A DNA stretch of 12,264 bases from Larix sibirica (lineage: Eukaryota; Streptophyta; Pinopsida; Pinales; Pinaceae): assembly GCA_004151065.3 (NCBI GenBank), contig NWUY0300098373.1, forward strand, positions 1 through 12,264, given 5' to 3'. The position numbers were made by a program, and so were the translations under genes. The notes under the pieces are model-generated. The model saw nothing but the letters and a program-made list of their open reading frames with translations. It did no database searches and was not told where the DNA came from. Positions 1 through 9,332 of the stretch are shown piece by piece. Position 1 is the stretch's first letter; each line of letters begins with the position of its first letter.

Positions 1-1
1 G

Positions 2-476
2 ACCCTGTGGAACTCCTCCAACTTTGAATTAATGAGTCCAATCAATGTACCCACTGGATATTCACAAAATTGTTGCACAAAGAATCCGATACTCTGATAT
101 GTATTTTCAATATATATGTTCCAATTCTACCCTCTGAGAAAAGATGTTGCTGGAATCTTCTCAGGACCTTCTCAGCAACAATCAGCTAGATAATATAATA
201 ATAGTTGGGGATCTTAATGTCACTCTCTCCTTGGAGGAAAAGAAAGGGGGCTCTATCGTTAGAGACCCTTTCCAAGAATGGATCAAAGACATCATTCTTG
301 AATGGGATCTGGAAGATATAAAACCCTCTAGAGGGAAATCCACCTGATCTAACAAACGAACTCGTCTAGGCCACCTAGCTGCAAGATTATATAGATTTCT
401 GGTTCAAAGCTCTTTCCTTCTCTTAGGCCTTAACGTGGTGTCTAAAATCCTCCCCTTTAATACCTCTGATCATAAA
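2..476 (+). pseudogene. LINE apurinic-type endonuclease domain, partial and broken
   Basis: This domain nicked the target DNA to prime reverse transcription. It begins mid-domain at the window edge with LWNSSNFEL in frame 2, continues in frame 1 with NIYVPILPSEK (about 109-141), then in frame 3 with GDLN (about 207-218), GKSTW followed by a stop at 345, RLGHLAARLYRFLV and the closing SDHKPI motif (465-482). GDLN and SDH carry the usual metal-binding and catalytic Asp, Asn and His, and they are still present. The stop at 345 replaces the Trp of the common TWSN motif. Two frame changes before 150 show this end decayed more than the middle. The N-terminal part with the first catalytic residues is off the window. 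Confidence 0.85.
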
Positions 477-1103
477 CCAATCTCGCTAGAGTTTACCAAA
501 GACTCTGCTAAGGGCCCGATCCCCTTCCAATTCAGTCCTTCTTGGATCCAGCATGAAAACTTCCAAGATTTAGTTACTCGAGTCTGGTTGATTCCAGTGT
601 CTAATTCCCCCTTTCATGTGTGGGAAGAGAAACTCCGAAGACTGAAAAGAGAATTGAAAACTTGGGCTAAATCCTTAAAAAACCCTCTCAATAAAAGAGT
701 GGAAGCCCAACATAATTTAGAAGTTCACCAACTTATTATGGAAGAAGGGCCCCTAAATACAGACGAGCTGGAAAAAGAAAAAGATCTCCATAAAGCGCTT
801 CACACAGCCTACAGAGAGGAAGAAGATTACTGGAGACAAAAATCTCGTAGCCTCTAGCTCAAGGCGGGCGATAAGAACACCACCTACTTCCACAAGCAAG
901 CAAAAGCCATGAAGCATTTCAATACAATCAAGGAAATTCAAATTCAAGATCAGAACATTAGCGACTTCGAAGGGATTAAAAGAGTTTCTCATAATCATTT
1001 TAAAAAGATTTACTCTGAGAATACTGAAGCCCAACTTGGAAATCTTCATCAAATCCTGGCTTTGATCCCATCGGTAGTTCATACCAACTCCAATCAAAAG
1101 CTT

Positions 1104-2140
1104 ACTGCTTCGGTCACGCTAAGCGAAATTAACTCAGCATTGGAAAGCATGGAACCTGACAAAGCCCCTGGGCCTGACGGTTTCGCTGCCTGTTTCATCA
1201 AATCCTGCTGGCCAATCATCAAACATGATATGCATAAGTTAATAGTCAAATCTCAAAGGTGCCGCAAAATTGGTGGGAGTACCAACTCTTCCTTCTTAGC
1301 TCTGATCCCTAAATAAAAAGGAGCTAAAGCCTTTGACAGGTTTCGCCCGATTTCCCTCTGCAATATCGGTTATAAGATAATCACAAAAGTAATAGCCGGC
1401 CGTCTCAAAGGAATTCTCCAACAATTATCCCTAAAAATCAAGGTGGCTTCATAAAGGGACGGCAGATCGTTGACAATATTATCTTGGTCCAAGAAGCCAT
1501 CCATTCAAGCATGTAAAGGCGCAAAAAAGGTATGATTGTGAAGCTTGATCTTGCTAACGCTTTTGATAGAGTTAGGCACAAATTTTTATTTCAGGTAATG
1601 TAGAAATTTGGATTCTCCGTTGTCTTTATCAATTGGACCAAAGCATGCATTGGTTCTCCTTGGATTGCATCGCTGGTTAATGGACGAGCTGCGGGGTTCT
1701 TCCAAGCATCGAGAGGGCTAAGACAAGGTTGTCCACTTTCTCCGTTGCTCTATGCCATTCAAGCCTCGGCACTTAGCTTCCAGCTCGAAAACTGCAGAAT
1801 TCGTCAAGATTTAATGGGGCTCAAAATCACAAGAGGGGTAAGAGATATAAACCACGCTCAATTTGTTGATGATACCCTACTTATGGGAGGGGCAAGCAGT
1901 ATAATAGCTCGGAAATTTAAAGACCAATTAGATCTCTACAAAGAAGTCTCAGGGAGCCAAATAAACTATCGGAAAAGCCAAATTTATGGATGGAATTGCA
2001 CGCTAAGGGAAATGGTGGAGATAGCTCGCACTCTGAAAATGGAAGAGAAAGTTCAATGGGATTCCTTCAAGTTTCTAGGAGTTCCCATCTTTAAATCTTC
2101 GCCAAAATACCTCCATTGGATGTCATTATTAGATAAACTC
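1104..2140 (+). pseudogene. LINE reverse transcriptase domain, broken
   Basis: The domain copied LINE RNA into DNA at the nick. Visible blocks in order: KAPGPDGF (about 1161-1184), LIPK then FRPISLCNIGYKIITK (about 1300-1390), NQGGFIKGRQIVDNI (about 1436-1480), motif A KLDLANAFDRV with its Asp at 1547-1549, RGLRQGCPLSPLLYA (about 1710-1753), and the FVDD catalytic box with Asp codons at 1868-1873, then FLGVPIF. All three catalytic Asp residues are therefore intact. The frame is broken by stops at 1314, 1514 and 1601 and by an apparent 1-base loss near 1427. A stretch between about 1219 and 1300 looks shortened against the usual spacing, but that is an impression, not an alignment. Confidence 0.92.
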
Positions 2141-2949
2141 AAAGCCAGAATCCAAGCCTAGGGGGCGTCCTGGTTAAATCTGGCAGGGAAGGTGGTCCTC
2201 ATCAAAATTGTCCTTTCTAACATTCCAATCTATAATAGCTCTATCCTTCTAGCTCCTAGTGGATTTATTCATAAACTCGAATCTCTGATGAGAAGATTCC
2301 TCTGGAAAGGAGGTAAACAGAATGTCAATAAGTTACCTCTTGTCAGCTGGGTGAAATTTTCCAAACCGATCTTGGAAGGAGGTCTTCAGATAAGGGACCT
2401 GAGATCTCAAAATCTGGCTTTAGGAGCAAAAATCTTCTAGAAATTGGTAACAGGAAAATTAACGTGGAGCAAACAAGCTTTATGGAAGAAATATTACTCC
2501 AGAACCAAGAAGAAATGCCTTGACATTGCTCCTAAAGTTTCAAAAGGTGCTCTGATTTTCACCCTTTGCCAAAAATCCATTGGGTTCTTCAAATACCATT
2601 AACTTGGATCCCTGGGAATGGGAAATTTTTCCTCATTTGGGAAGACTCGATTCTAGAAGAGCCCCCGCTAGACTCTACCTTTGGCATCTCTAATCTAAAA
2701 GCATTCTACCACTCCCATAATTTAACCAAGCTAAGAGATATATCTCAATGGAGCACTAATGATATCAAAGCCTGGAAAGGGTGGGAACTCTCGAGATGTC
2801 CCAGCCATTTGCAAGATGAAGAAAATATTCTAATCAAATTCCTCCAAGGGAAATCTCCTATAGCTGAAAACGTGAAAGATTCCAGGGATTGGGGAGTTTT
2901 TGGTAAGTACACGGTGGTTGAAGGTTACAGGATTCTCCAATCTGTCCCG

Positions 2950-3190
2950 ACAGTTCCTCCTAATCCAACTCTTTGGAAAGAAATCTGGCGAGTCAAATGT
3001 GTCCCAAAAATTGACATCTTCATCTAGACATTGGCTCACAAAGCTATTCTAACAACCGACAATCTAAAAAAGAAAGTTTGGGAAGGACCCACTTGCTGTC
3101 CCTTCTATGTCTCATTGGAGGAAACAATGGACCATCTCCTTCTGAATTGTCCTTTTGCGAAGGATGTCTGGAATATTGCGCTTGATCCTT
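2950..3190 (+). pseudogene. LINE zinc-ribbon (zf-RVT-like) region with one cysteine lost
   Basis: After the reverse transcriptase, plant L1 LINEs carry a Cys/His region of uncertain role, probably nucleic-acid binding. Here the typical line LAHKAILTTDNLKKKVW is followed by CCPFY, then ETMDHLLLNCPFAKDVW. The expected pattern is C-x2-C ... H-x5-C. The second Cys is replaced by Tyr at 3106-3108 (TAT, one G-to-A step from TGT). The stop TAG at 3025-3027 stands where the family has Trp before the LAHK block. The region keeps one frame across that stop from about 2585 to 3358. Confidence 0.75.
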
Positions 3191-3599
3191 GGAAAAATAT
3201 AGTATCTCTTCCCATTGAGATATCCAACCTTCTCATCAGATGGAAGGCCCTGAGTCCCTTTTCTCTTATCAAAAAAGAAAGGCTCAAACTCTGTTGGATG
3301 ACTCTTCCAAAATTCATACTCTGGAAAATCTGGCTTGAGCACAATGCTCGTATCTTCAAAGGAAATTTGACACGATAACTCACCTAGTTTCCAAAGCTAA
3401 AGCAATGATGCAAGATTTCCTCTCAACAACCCGTGTGCTCACAAATATAGAAACGATGTCTCCTATGGAAGAAAACTGGATGGCTGATTTTTTCCCCCAT
3501 CCTCTGCCCCAAAATCTAAATCCCCTTCCTTCTGTTTTTCAATGGGAAATCTGGATGGACTCTTCATCTTTCATAAAATGGTGGAAAACTTTGCAGCAG

Positions 3600-4000
3600 C
3601 ACAACCTCTTCTTTGACGGAGCGTCCAAAGGAAATCCAGGAGTGGTAGGAGGAGGAGGGGTGTTATATGGCCCCAATGAAATTCACGTAATGTTGTACTC
3701 TTGGGGAATTGGAACGGACACCAACAACAGTGCAGAAATAGTAGCCCTCTAGCAAGGACTTCTCCAAGCCCGAGATAAGAACATCACATATCTTCACATC
3801 TTTGGTGATTGTCGTATTATTATAAAAGCTCTAATCACCAAAGCTCTTCCCAGCAATATGAGACTCAGACAAATCCTAAAGAAAATAAGGCTTCAAATGA
3901 CATCCTTCAGCTCTGTCTGATTGTTCCACATACTACGGGAATTAAATGGAGAAGCTGATCTAGAAGCCAATAAAGCGACTGTACTGAGCAAAGGCAAGCT
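3600..4000 (+). pseudogene. LINE C-terminal RNase H domain, broken by two stops
   Basis: RNase H removes RNA from RNA-DNA hybrids; in plant L1 LINEs it is a C-terminal addition to ORF2. The four acidic catalytic positions are all visible in one frame: Asp in FFDGASKGNP (3615-3617), Glu in SAEIVAL (3735-3737), Asp in FGDCR (3807-3809) and Asp in NGEADLEAN (3957-3959). The block HILRELN before the last Asp is typical of this plant group. TAG at 3750-3752 replaces the Trp of the usual ALWQGL, and TGA at 3918-3920 interrupts just before HILREL. The domain kept its active-site residues while losing its reading frame, which is what recent pseudogenisation by point mutation looks like. Confidence 0.88.
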
Positions 4001-4040
4001 ACTACTCAATGGAAATGCAAGCTATGATACTCTTCCTTAA

Positions 4041-4602
4041 GTCTTGGATCTCGGGGCTTAGGAATCACGGCAGGAACCAGGTCATAATTCTGATTCACGT
4101 GTCAAGTAAAAGGATCCTTCAACAGACTAGGAGAACTAGGCATATCAACTTGAATGCAGAATTAAATAGGAAGGTTCATGAATTCTGATGCTCAGATCGT
4201 AGGAATAACACCATAAATAAAAGGAATGCTCTGTCTCCAAGAGCTCAAATTAAAGGAGATGGCATGCTGGAAACGTTGATGACAGGAACAACAACCACGA
4301 ATGAAAGGAAGATATTCAAGATAAGATCAGTAACAAGCAAGATAGAAGCGAGAAAGAAAGAAGAGCAACAAGCTGCCGGACTTCTGAATGGACGATTTTC
4401 AAATTCCAAAGTTTCGCTTACAAGCTGATAGAGTATGAAGTCAGTTAAAAAAATTTAATGATTATGTCTGATTAAACTATTTATGATTGGTGGAATCGAG
4501 ATCATATGCTCTTCTACAGTGATCCATAATGATGTACTCTGGATGTATCTATGTCAGCAGGCTTCTGTTGTTTTTTAATAAAATCCCATAATCGCTCTTG
4601 TT
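4041..4602 (+). other. LINE 3' untranslated region
   Basis: About 560 bp between the ORF2 stop and the A-rich tail, with no long open frame. A purine-rich stretch lies around 4300-4370. The final 35 bp are T-rich and carry the polyadenylation signal. The length and position fit a LINE 3' UTR, the part normally recognised by the element's own reverse transcriptase. Confidence 0.75.
4577..4582 (+). promoter_or_regulatory. LINE polyadenylation signal AATAAA
   Basis: A perfect AATAAA sits 20 bp before the A-rich tail, the expected distance for 3'-end cleavage. It follows a run of six T. Confidence 0.7.
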
Positions 4603-4620
4603 AAAAAAAAACAACAACAA
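4603..4620 (+). repeat. LINE 3' A-rich tail, (A)9 then CAA repeats
   Basis: Nine A followed by three CAA units mark the 3' end of the insertion. LINEs end in poly(A) or a short A-rich tandem repeat made during target-primed reverse transcription. Unique-looking sequence starts at 4621. Confidence 0.8.
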
Positions 4621-6395
4621 ATTCCATGGTTGTTAGATCTCCTTCTTTCCCAAGTAACATAAATATTTACATCTATAAAAGGTAATATCTTCTAATTATA
4701 CACCTCCTCCATGCTTCATAATACCACGACCTTACAATGTAGTTGAATATTTATTGAAATCTCCATCCCACATGACATTACTAGATGCCCTTAGTAAACC
4801 TTCTTAGTTTAATAGTATACATTGCATCGTACAATCTACTCCTCTCCCATGATATAAACCAAGAGCCCCTCCTTTCAAAGTGGTCTCATCTCCCTTACAG
4901 GAGTCATATGACATCGTAGATTACTAGATACCTAATCCTTAGGGATTATGGCACATTGTAAATATTAGATTATTGTACATATTTTTCCTTGAAAAAAGCA
5001 TATTTATATTTCCAAAACATAAATAAAATACAATCCTCATGAGTTATTTAAATAAAATAAACTACAATATAGTTGTAGGCACTTCACAGAGCCCATTTCT
5101 CGATAGAAAGCCAAAAATTTAAGTTCCTGTAACCTCTAAACCAGAGCAGTATCCAAGTCAAAATAGGAAACAATAGCTGTAAGTTCTTCAGAGAACCTAT
5201 GTCTCAAAAGTAAACGAAAAATATATGTCTTGAAACCTCTAAACCATAGCAAATTACCTTAGGGGATGATTTGACAGATCTTTTAACACCATAATAGTTA
5301 TTGTTTGGAAACTTTTTTGATATAGTAAATTATTTGTTATCTTACCCCTTGGGTTTACATAAAAAACATTATCACCTCAAGCATCTGATATAAGAAGTGT
5401 TAATCATGTCATCGAAACTTATCATTCAACTTGAGCATGAGTAAGAGGCTCTTTCACAAGCAAAACATATTGTTGTTAGAAACATAAAAACACCCATAAT
5501 TTGTTGCCTTGCATCCAATTTACCCTAAAAATTAAGAGAAAATCGTAGAAAAATGAGTATTCGAATTTGCCATGTTGATTCTAAATCAATAAACACATTT
5601 TCTTATGGTCGTTGCAACCTATAAAACCAAATTGTGAGTTATAAAAAATAGTCTTTTCATCTTGGTCACATTTATTTTACCCTAGTTGTCGTTTGGGTCA
5701 CTTTAGGCATGTTTAATGGGCATAGTTAGGTGCAAACAACTATTTTCCACCCTTTCATTTTTGTTTTTTGCTTATACCAACCTTAGAAAATCAACTTGTA
5801 GTGGGTTTCATTTTCCATCTTTCACTCTTTTATCCACAACACTGCTTTTGAAATTTTACTCAAGTTATTCTAAACCTTGGTTGACCCTGAAAACATTTTA
5901 GAATCAATTTCCTGGGTGTATAAGAGCCACAACGACTTTTTACTCTCTCTCTTTAATGCGTTGATATAAAAATTTACTGTTTTTATAGTACACATTTCTT
6001 TTGATTTTTCATTAGTCTTTTTGGCCTTTTGGATATCTAGAAACTTGAGGGAGGATGATACCCTATTCGGTAGTCTTAGGAGGGTTTTCATGTAAGCCTC
6101 TCAAATGTCTTTCCTTGCCTTTTCTGCTTCGGAAAGAGGGACCATTGGAAGTGCATGTAGCATCCCCCTTGTGTTGACGTTTCAAACAAGTGTGTAACCC
6201 ATGTCCATTCTTCCCCCATTCGCCTAACAAGTAAGATTTAATGCACTTAATATATTTTGCTTATAATTTTTTTAAAGGACTATTACTTTTCTATAATACG
6301 TTGATTTAGAAATCTTAATAGACTGTATGTCCTCAGGTAGTGTTTTCAGACTTTTAAAACTTAGCTTGAATGAGTTTCCATGTAACCTTAGTTAT
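4621..6395. other. AT-rich spacer without a recognisable gene
   Basis: About 1.8 kb between the LINE tail and the gypsy LTR. Open frames are short (61 and 73 codons at most), not supported by motifs, and interrupted on all strands. No tRNA, rRNA or retrotransposon protein motif was recognised in any frame. One diverged direct repeat lies at 5071-5258. The stretch may be old decayed repeat sequence. Confidence 0.6.
5071..5258. repeat. Diverged direct repeat, two units about 105 bp apart
   Basis: Unit 1 starts at 5071 (AGTTGTAGGC) and unit 2 at 5176 (AGCTGTAAGT). Each is about 80 bp. Both run through CTTCA-AGA/GAACC-like text and end in the same block ACCTCTAAACCA followed by A/TAGCA (about 5130-5150 and 5237-5257). 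By eye about two thirds of the bases match. This could be two units of an old tandem array or a local duplication. Confidence 0.6.
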
Positions 6396-6869
6396 TGTTA
6401 GGGTCCTAACCTAACCCCCGTACTTTAAGCTACATATGAGTGAGTCAAATAATGTATGTGGGTATCTCCTTTGAATAAGGCCAACTATATATTAGTGAAT
6501 AATTAATTCATGTAAAAAGGGTCTCTTTGTTCATTAAGGCCCAATAGGTAGTTGGTACCCATTCATTATGGGACCACAAGTAGTTAGTGTTTTGGCTAGA
6601 GGAAGCCTATTTAAAGAGCTAGGAGGTTATGGATTGTTTTGTTGAGTATTGTTGTATTTGGAGCTTGGCTCAAGTGAAAGGTTTCCCAAACTTAAGAGAT
6701 AAGGGAACATTTTTTTCCATTGGATTCTCATAATACAAGGGTTTATTCTGCACCATCTATTTTCTATTATCTTATGTTTCATTCTTTTGCACTATAATTT
6801 CTATTTTTTGGCATGATAAATCTCGGTATAGCCTGTGTTTGTTCTGAAATAAGAGCTAGGAACACTACA
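6396..6869 (+). repeat. 5' LTR of the Ty3/gypsy element (474 bp)
   Basis: The LTR begins TGTTAGGG at 6396 and ends ACTACA at 6869, giving TG...CA ends. The right edge is fixed by the primer binding site that starts 2 bp later; the left edge is chosen as the TGTTAG nearest the expected length and has no second LTR to confirm it. TATTTAAA at 6608-6615 suits a promoter in the U3 part. The first bases contain a short palindrome, TTAGG-GT-CCTAA (6398-6409). The 5 bp before the edge are GTTAT, which would be the target duplication if a 3' LTR were found. Confidence 0.72.
6608..6615 (+). promoter_or_regulatory. TATA box in the 5' LTR
   Basis: TATTTAAA lies 213 bp into the LTR, about 260 bp before the primer site. 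This is where a U3 promoter would drive the genomic RNA of the element. Prediction from position and sequence only. Confidence 0.55.
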
Positions 6870-6871
6870 AG

Positions 6872-6883
6872 GGGTATCAAAGC
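6872..6883 (+). other. Primer binding site, initiator-Met tRNA type
   Basis: GGGTATCAAAGC matches the plant initiator-methionine site TGGTATCAGAGC at 10 of 12 positions and starts 2 bp after the LTR end. The tRNA 3' end pairs here to prime minus-strand DNA synthesis. This site anchors the right edge of the LTR. Confidence 0.8.
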
Positions 6884-6994
6884 GCTTTTCTAAGCCTACA
6901 CGTCTCTAGAATTTTGCAAATTTTATTTTTATGCTAGAGATTTGTTCAAATATCTTTAAATAACATAGACATTTGTTGTTTAATAGGTAAAACT

Positions 6995-7255
6995 ATGGTC
7001 AAGGAAGAATACATAGAGGAAATACAAGAGGTTTCACCTAATTAGAAACCCTTGTTGGTACCCCATCAAGTGGTACTACATCACACAACACTTTTTTTAT
7101 GGAATCTCACTTCCATGTACCCTTGGATATATCAAGAGTCCCCTACGCCACCTAAAACTAGCTATAGATCATATGATAAACCGTCTTGCTGCTATAGTGG
7201 CATCAAGCACAACACTCATGAGAAATTAATCTCTAGTACTTGGGTAATCGAGTAG
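6995..7255 (+). pseudogene. Probable start of gag, interrupted early
   Basis: The first ATG after the primer site with a fair open frame is at 6995, 111 bp downstream of the site. The frame reads MVKEEYIEEIQEVSPN, meets TAG at 7043-7045, and continues open to 7255. The acidic start is plausible for gag, but no conserved domain is recognisable in this part. It is called gag only because of its position between the primer site and the gag core domain. Confidence 0.5.
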
Positions 7256-7743
7256 TATGACTAAGGGCATTGTTGAGCCTCCTTAAGTTAGCATCTAAGG
7301 AGACTAGGCCAAGTACTACTATTTGACCCTATAAATATATCAAAGAGATATAACATCTGACAACCCCTTGTCCTCAGGACTTTGGAAACCCTATCCCCTA
7401 TGATCATCCCACAAAATTCCAACATATTTGTATCCAAAAGGAATTTGGAAATTTTGTTAGGTCTGGGATTCACCAACACCATTGAGGGAGACCTATCTCA
7501 AAATAATCCTTGCATTGTGTTGGTCATGTTGCTATACAACTATAACAAATTTTTTCTGGACCTGACACGCAACATTTGGTGGTACCTCTCCTCTTTAGCC
7601 ACTGGTCGTTTGAGATCAATTGGTATTAATAATGTTCAGATCATAAGCGGTCCCATGGTCAACATTTGCAATAGACCAAACATGGGGGACCATAACGTGG
7701 ACCCGCTAAGACAATTAAGGATTTTGAATTAGCATCCATGTAA
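7256..7743 (+). other. Unassigned segment inside the gag region
   Basis: Nearly 500 bp between the putative gag start and the recognisable gag core. An open frame of 116 codons (7382-7732, TTG start) runs through most of it. It has an aromatic, hydrophobic character (LVMLLYNYNKFFLDL) and no gag motif that I know. It could be a fast-evolving gag part or foreign sequence inserted into the element. Not claimed as a gene. Confidence 0.4.
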
Positions 7744-8400
7744 TTGCAACATTTACTTGACCACATCAACAATAATACAGCTAACCAAGAACAATTGTTG
7801 GATGTCATCACTCAACACATGGGGATATCACCCAAAAAAGAGGATCCAACCATTAAATCATTTGTAAATGAAGAATAAGGTTCTCACACTCTCTTTCCAG
7901 AAACCCAACCTCCACCTTTTTAGTATTACAATCCATGGCACCATTTCCCAAAGGCTAACATGCGCAAATTTAATGGCTTAGATCCCTTAGGTTGGGTTAC
8001 CCAAATGGAACACTATTTTTTTCTCTCCATCGCATTAAGGATGATCTCCAAAACTTAAAAATTGGGCTCTTATATATAGACTTAGAATGTTGGCTATGGT
8101 GACAATGGTACCAGATCCCTATGAGTCAATTTGTGAAGATTATTCATGATCATTTTGAATTGGACACTCACTACCTTGGAAGGTTGACCAAATTACGCTA
8201 GAGAGACGTAGTTATGGACTATATTATAGCCTTTGAGCAATTGGAAATCCACATAGATGGCCTCTTTGATTCTTTTTTTTTAATGTTTCATCAGTGGCCC
8301 GAAAGAGGCAATTCATGCACATGTCATAATGCAGTGTTCCACAACATGGTGGGAAGCTTGTGATATAGCTAGAGAAGTTTAGATGGTGATAAAAACCTAA
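7744..8400 (+). pseudogene. gag core (retrotransposon gag domain) remnant
   Basis: Gag packages the element RNA. The region first reads in frame 1: LQHLLDHINNN, then KFNGLDPLGWVTQMEHYF (about 7965-8018), the hallmark FxG-DP-xWxxxME-YF start of the plant gag domain. It then shifts to frame 3 near 8025: HRIKDDLQNLKIGLLY, LGRLTKLR, VMDYIIAFEQLEIHIDGL. Stops lie at 7878-7880 and 7921-7923. TGA at 8100-8102 splits LW-QWY and is probably a lost Trp. TAG at 8199-8201 stands at the conserved Gln of the L-x-Q-x3-V motif, so it looks like CAG to TAG. After about 8280 the frame shifts again; REV-MVIKT near 8370 fits the end of the domain. Confidence 0.85.
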
Positions 8401-8532
8401 ACCAAAAGACCTATTTTTCCTACTTGCACCATGTATTCCATGGCTCCTCCTCCCAACACCTTCAACACGCCACCATTAAGAATCCAAAAGTTGTCTCCAG
8501 ACTTGATGGTTGAACGTTAATTCCTTAGACTG

Positions 8533-8574
8533 TGCTATAACTATGATGAAAAATATTTCAAAGGGCATAAATGC
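8533..8574 (+). pseudogene. gag zinc knuckle with second Cys changed to Tyr
   Basis: The CCHC knuckle binds RNA and follows C-x2-C-x6/7-GH-x-C. Here the text is CYNYDEKYFKGHKC. The second cysteine is Tyr (TAT at 8542-8544, one G-to-A step from TGT). The remaining Cys, GH and Cys are intact, and the following KEQKIF block is typical of the family. Zinc binding would be lost. Confidence 0.85.
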
Positions 8575-8762
8575 AAAGAACAAAAAATATTCAAAATAGA
8601 TGTATCCCCATAAGATCACCTATAATACATAATAATTGAAGGCAATCTAAAACCCAAAGTGGAACATACTACTCTACCCATGGAAGATGGCAACACTGTG
8701 CAAGCTCTTGGGGATAAACCCAAAATTTTGCTCCATGCCTAATCAGATTTCTCAACACCCGA

Positions 8763-9332
8763 AACATTGAAGCTAATAGGATTCATCAAGCATTGTAAAG
8801 TAATTGTATTAATTGAAAGTGGTAGCATCCATCATATTTGATTCATGAGCAAGTGGTAGAAGAAAACAATTGCTATGTCCAACCTATACTCAATTTCCAA
8901 ATTATGATAACAAATGGTGGTAGGATGAATTGTGGGTATCACTGGGAAAATGTGAAACTCCAAATGGGTGATTACCATCTCAAAGCATACATGTTCGTTA
9001 TTGAAATGGGTGGTTGTCATGTAGATATGGGGGAAAAATTAATAAGGACTTTGGGACCGATTTCCATGGACTTCAAGGACCTCTATATAAGCTTTGCCAA
9101 GGAAGGGCATCATCCTAAAGGGATTAAATTAAGTTCTCTAGAAATTATCACCTCCCACTTTATGGAGAAGTTATTGATGAAAGGAAACTCATGTATTATT
9201 GCACAATTCAATGCCATCCAAGTCATGGACACACCCCCACAAGACATACACCCTGACTTGCAGCTAGTTCTCTCTAAATGTCAGTATGTTTCTGAAACAC
9301 CCAAGAAAACCACCGGATCGTGGGGAACATGA
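8763..9332 (+). pseudogene. Aspartic protease and linker remnant, catalytic Asp changed
   Basis: The protease cuts the Gag-Pol polyprotein. TLKLIGFIKHCKVIVLIESGS matches the family lead-in to the D-S/T-G active site, but the Asp is Glu (GAA at 8815-8817). A stop follows at about 8839 and the frame shifts near there. An open frame from 8838 to 9332 then carries the rest: NFQIMITNGG, NCGYHWENVKLQMGDYHL, MFVIEMGG and LIRTLGPISMDFKDLYISF, all in family order. This is the longest intact gypsy block. The usual VLG-x-x-WL before RTLG reads DMGEKLI, so the second conserved block is also altered. Confidence 0.85.

Larger units (their letters stand above)
1..4040 (+). pseudogene. LINE ORF2 polyprotein remnant (endonuclease-RT-RNase H)
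   Basis: Read in pieces, one protein can be followed from position 2 to the stop at 4038-4040. Frame changes fall near 45, 141, 1427 (looks like one lost A), 2585 and 3358. In-frame stops are at 345 (TGA), 855, 1314, 1514, 1601, 2159, 2438, 3025, 3750 and 3918. Those at 345, 855, 2159, 2438, 3025 and 3750 stand where the family normally has tryptophan, so they look like single G-to-A changes; 3918 could be Trp or Arg. Between the stops the frame is well conserved, so the copy decayed mostly by point mutation and small indels, not by large deletions. The + strand pieces are one former gene; none would be translated as a useful product. Confidence 0.92.
1..4620 (+). mobile_element. L1-type plant LINE, 5'-truncated by the window edge, degenerate
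   Basis: A non-LTR retrotransposon that moved by nicking DNA and reverse transcribing its own RNA at the nick. The order endonuclease, reverse transcriptase, zinc-ribbon region, RNase H, 3' UTR and A-rich tail is that of plant L1 LINEs with an added RNase H domain. No LTR flanks it. The 5' UTR, ORF1 and the start of the endonuclease lie left of the window, so the target-site duplication cannot be tested. The copy is on the + strand and is dead: its second ORF is split across three frames and carries about ten stops. Family assignment rests on motifs visible in translation; a species-level family name cannot be given. Confidence 0.93.

Noticed and set aside
753-1097. A 114-codon - strand open frame over the LINE
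   Set aside because: It lies antisense to the clearly conserved endonuclease-RT linker and RT start; it is a shadow.
5716-5901. A 61-codon + strand open frame in the spacer
   Set aside because: Short, no recognisable domain or neighbouring gene signals; the Ser/Leu/Phe-rich text is what T-rich DNA gives by chance.
5870-6091. A 73-codon - strand open frame
   Set aside because: No motif, lysine/serine-rich as expected of AT-rich sequence, and no supporting promoter or partner gene.
6405-6419. CCTAACCTAACCCC, similar to plant telomere repeats
   Set aside because: Only two imperfect units, with the wrong A count for CCCTAAA, at the start of an LTR; chance is enough to explain it.
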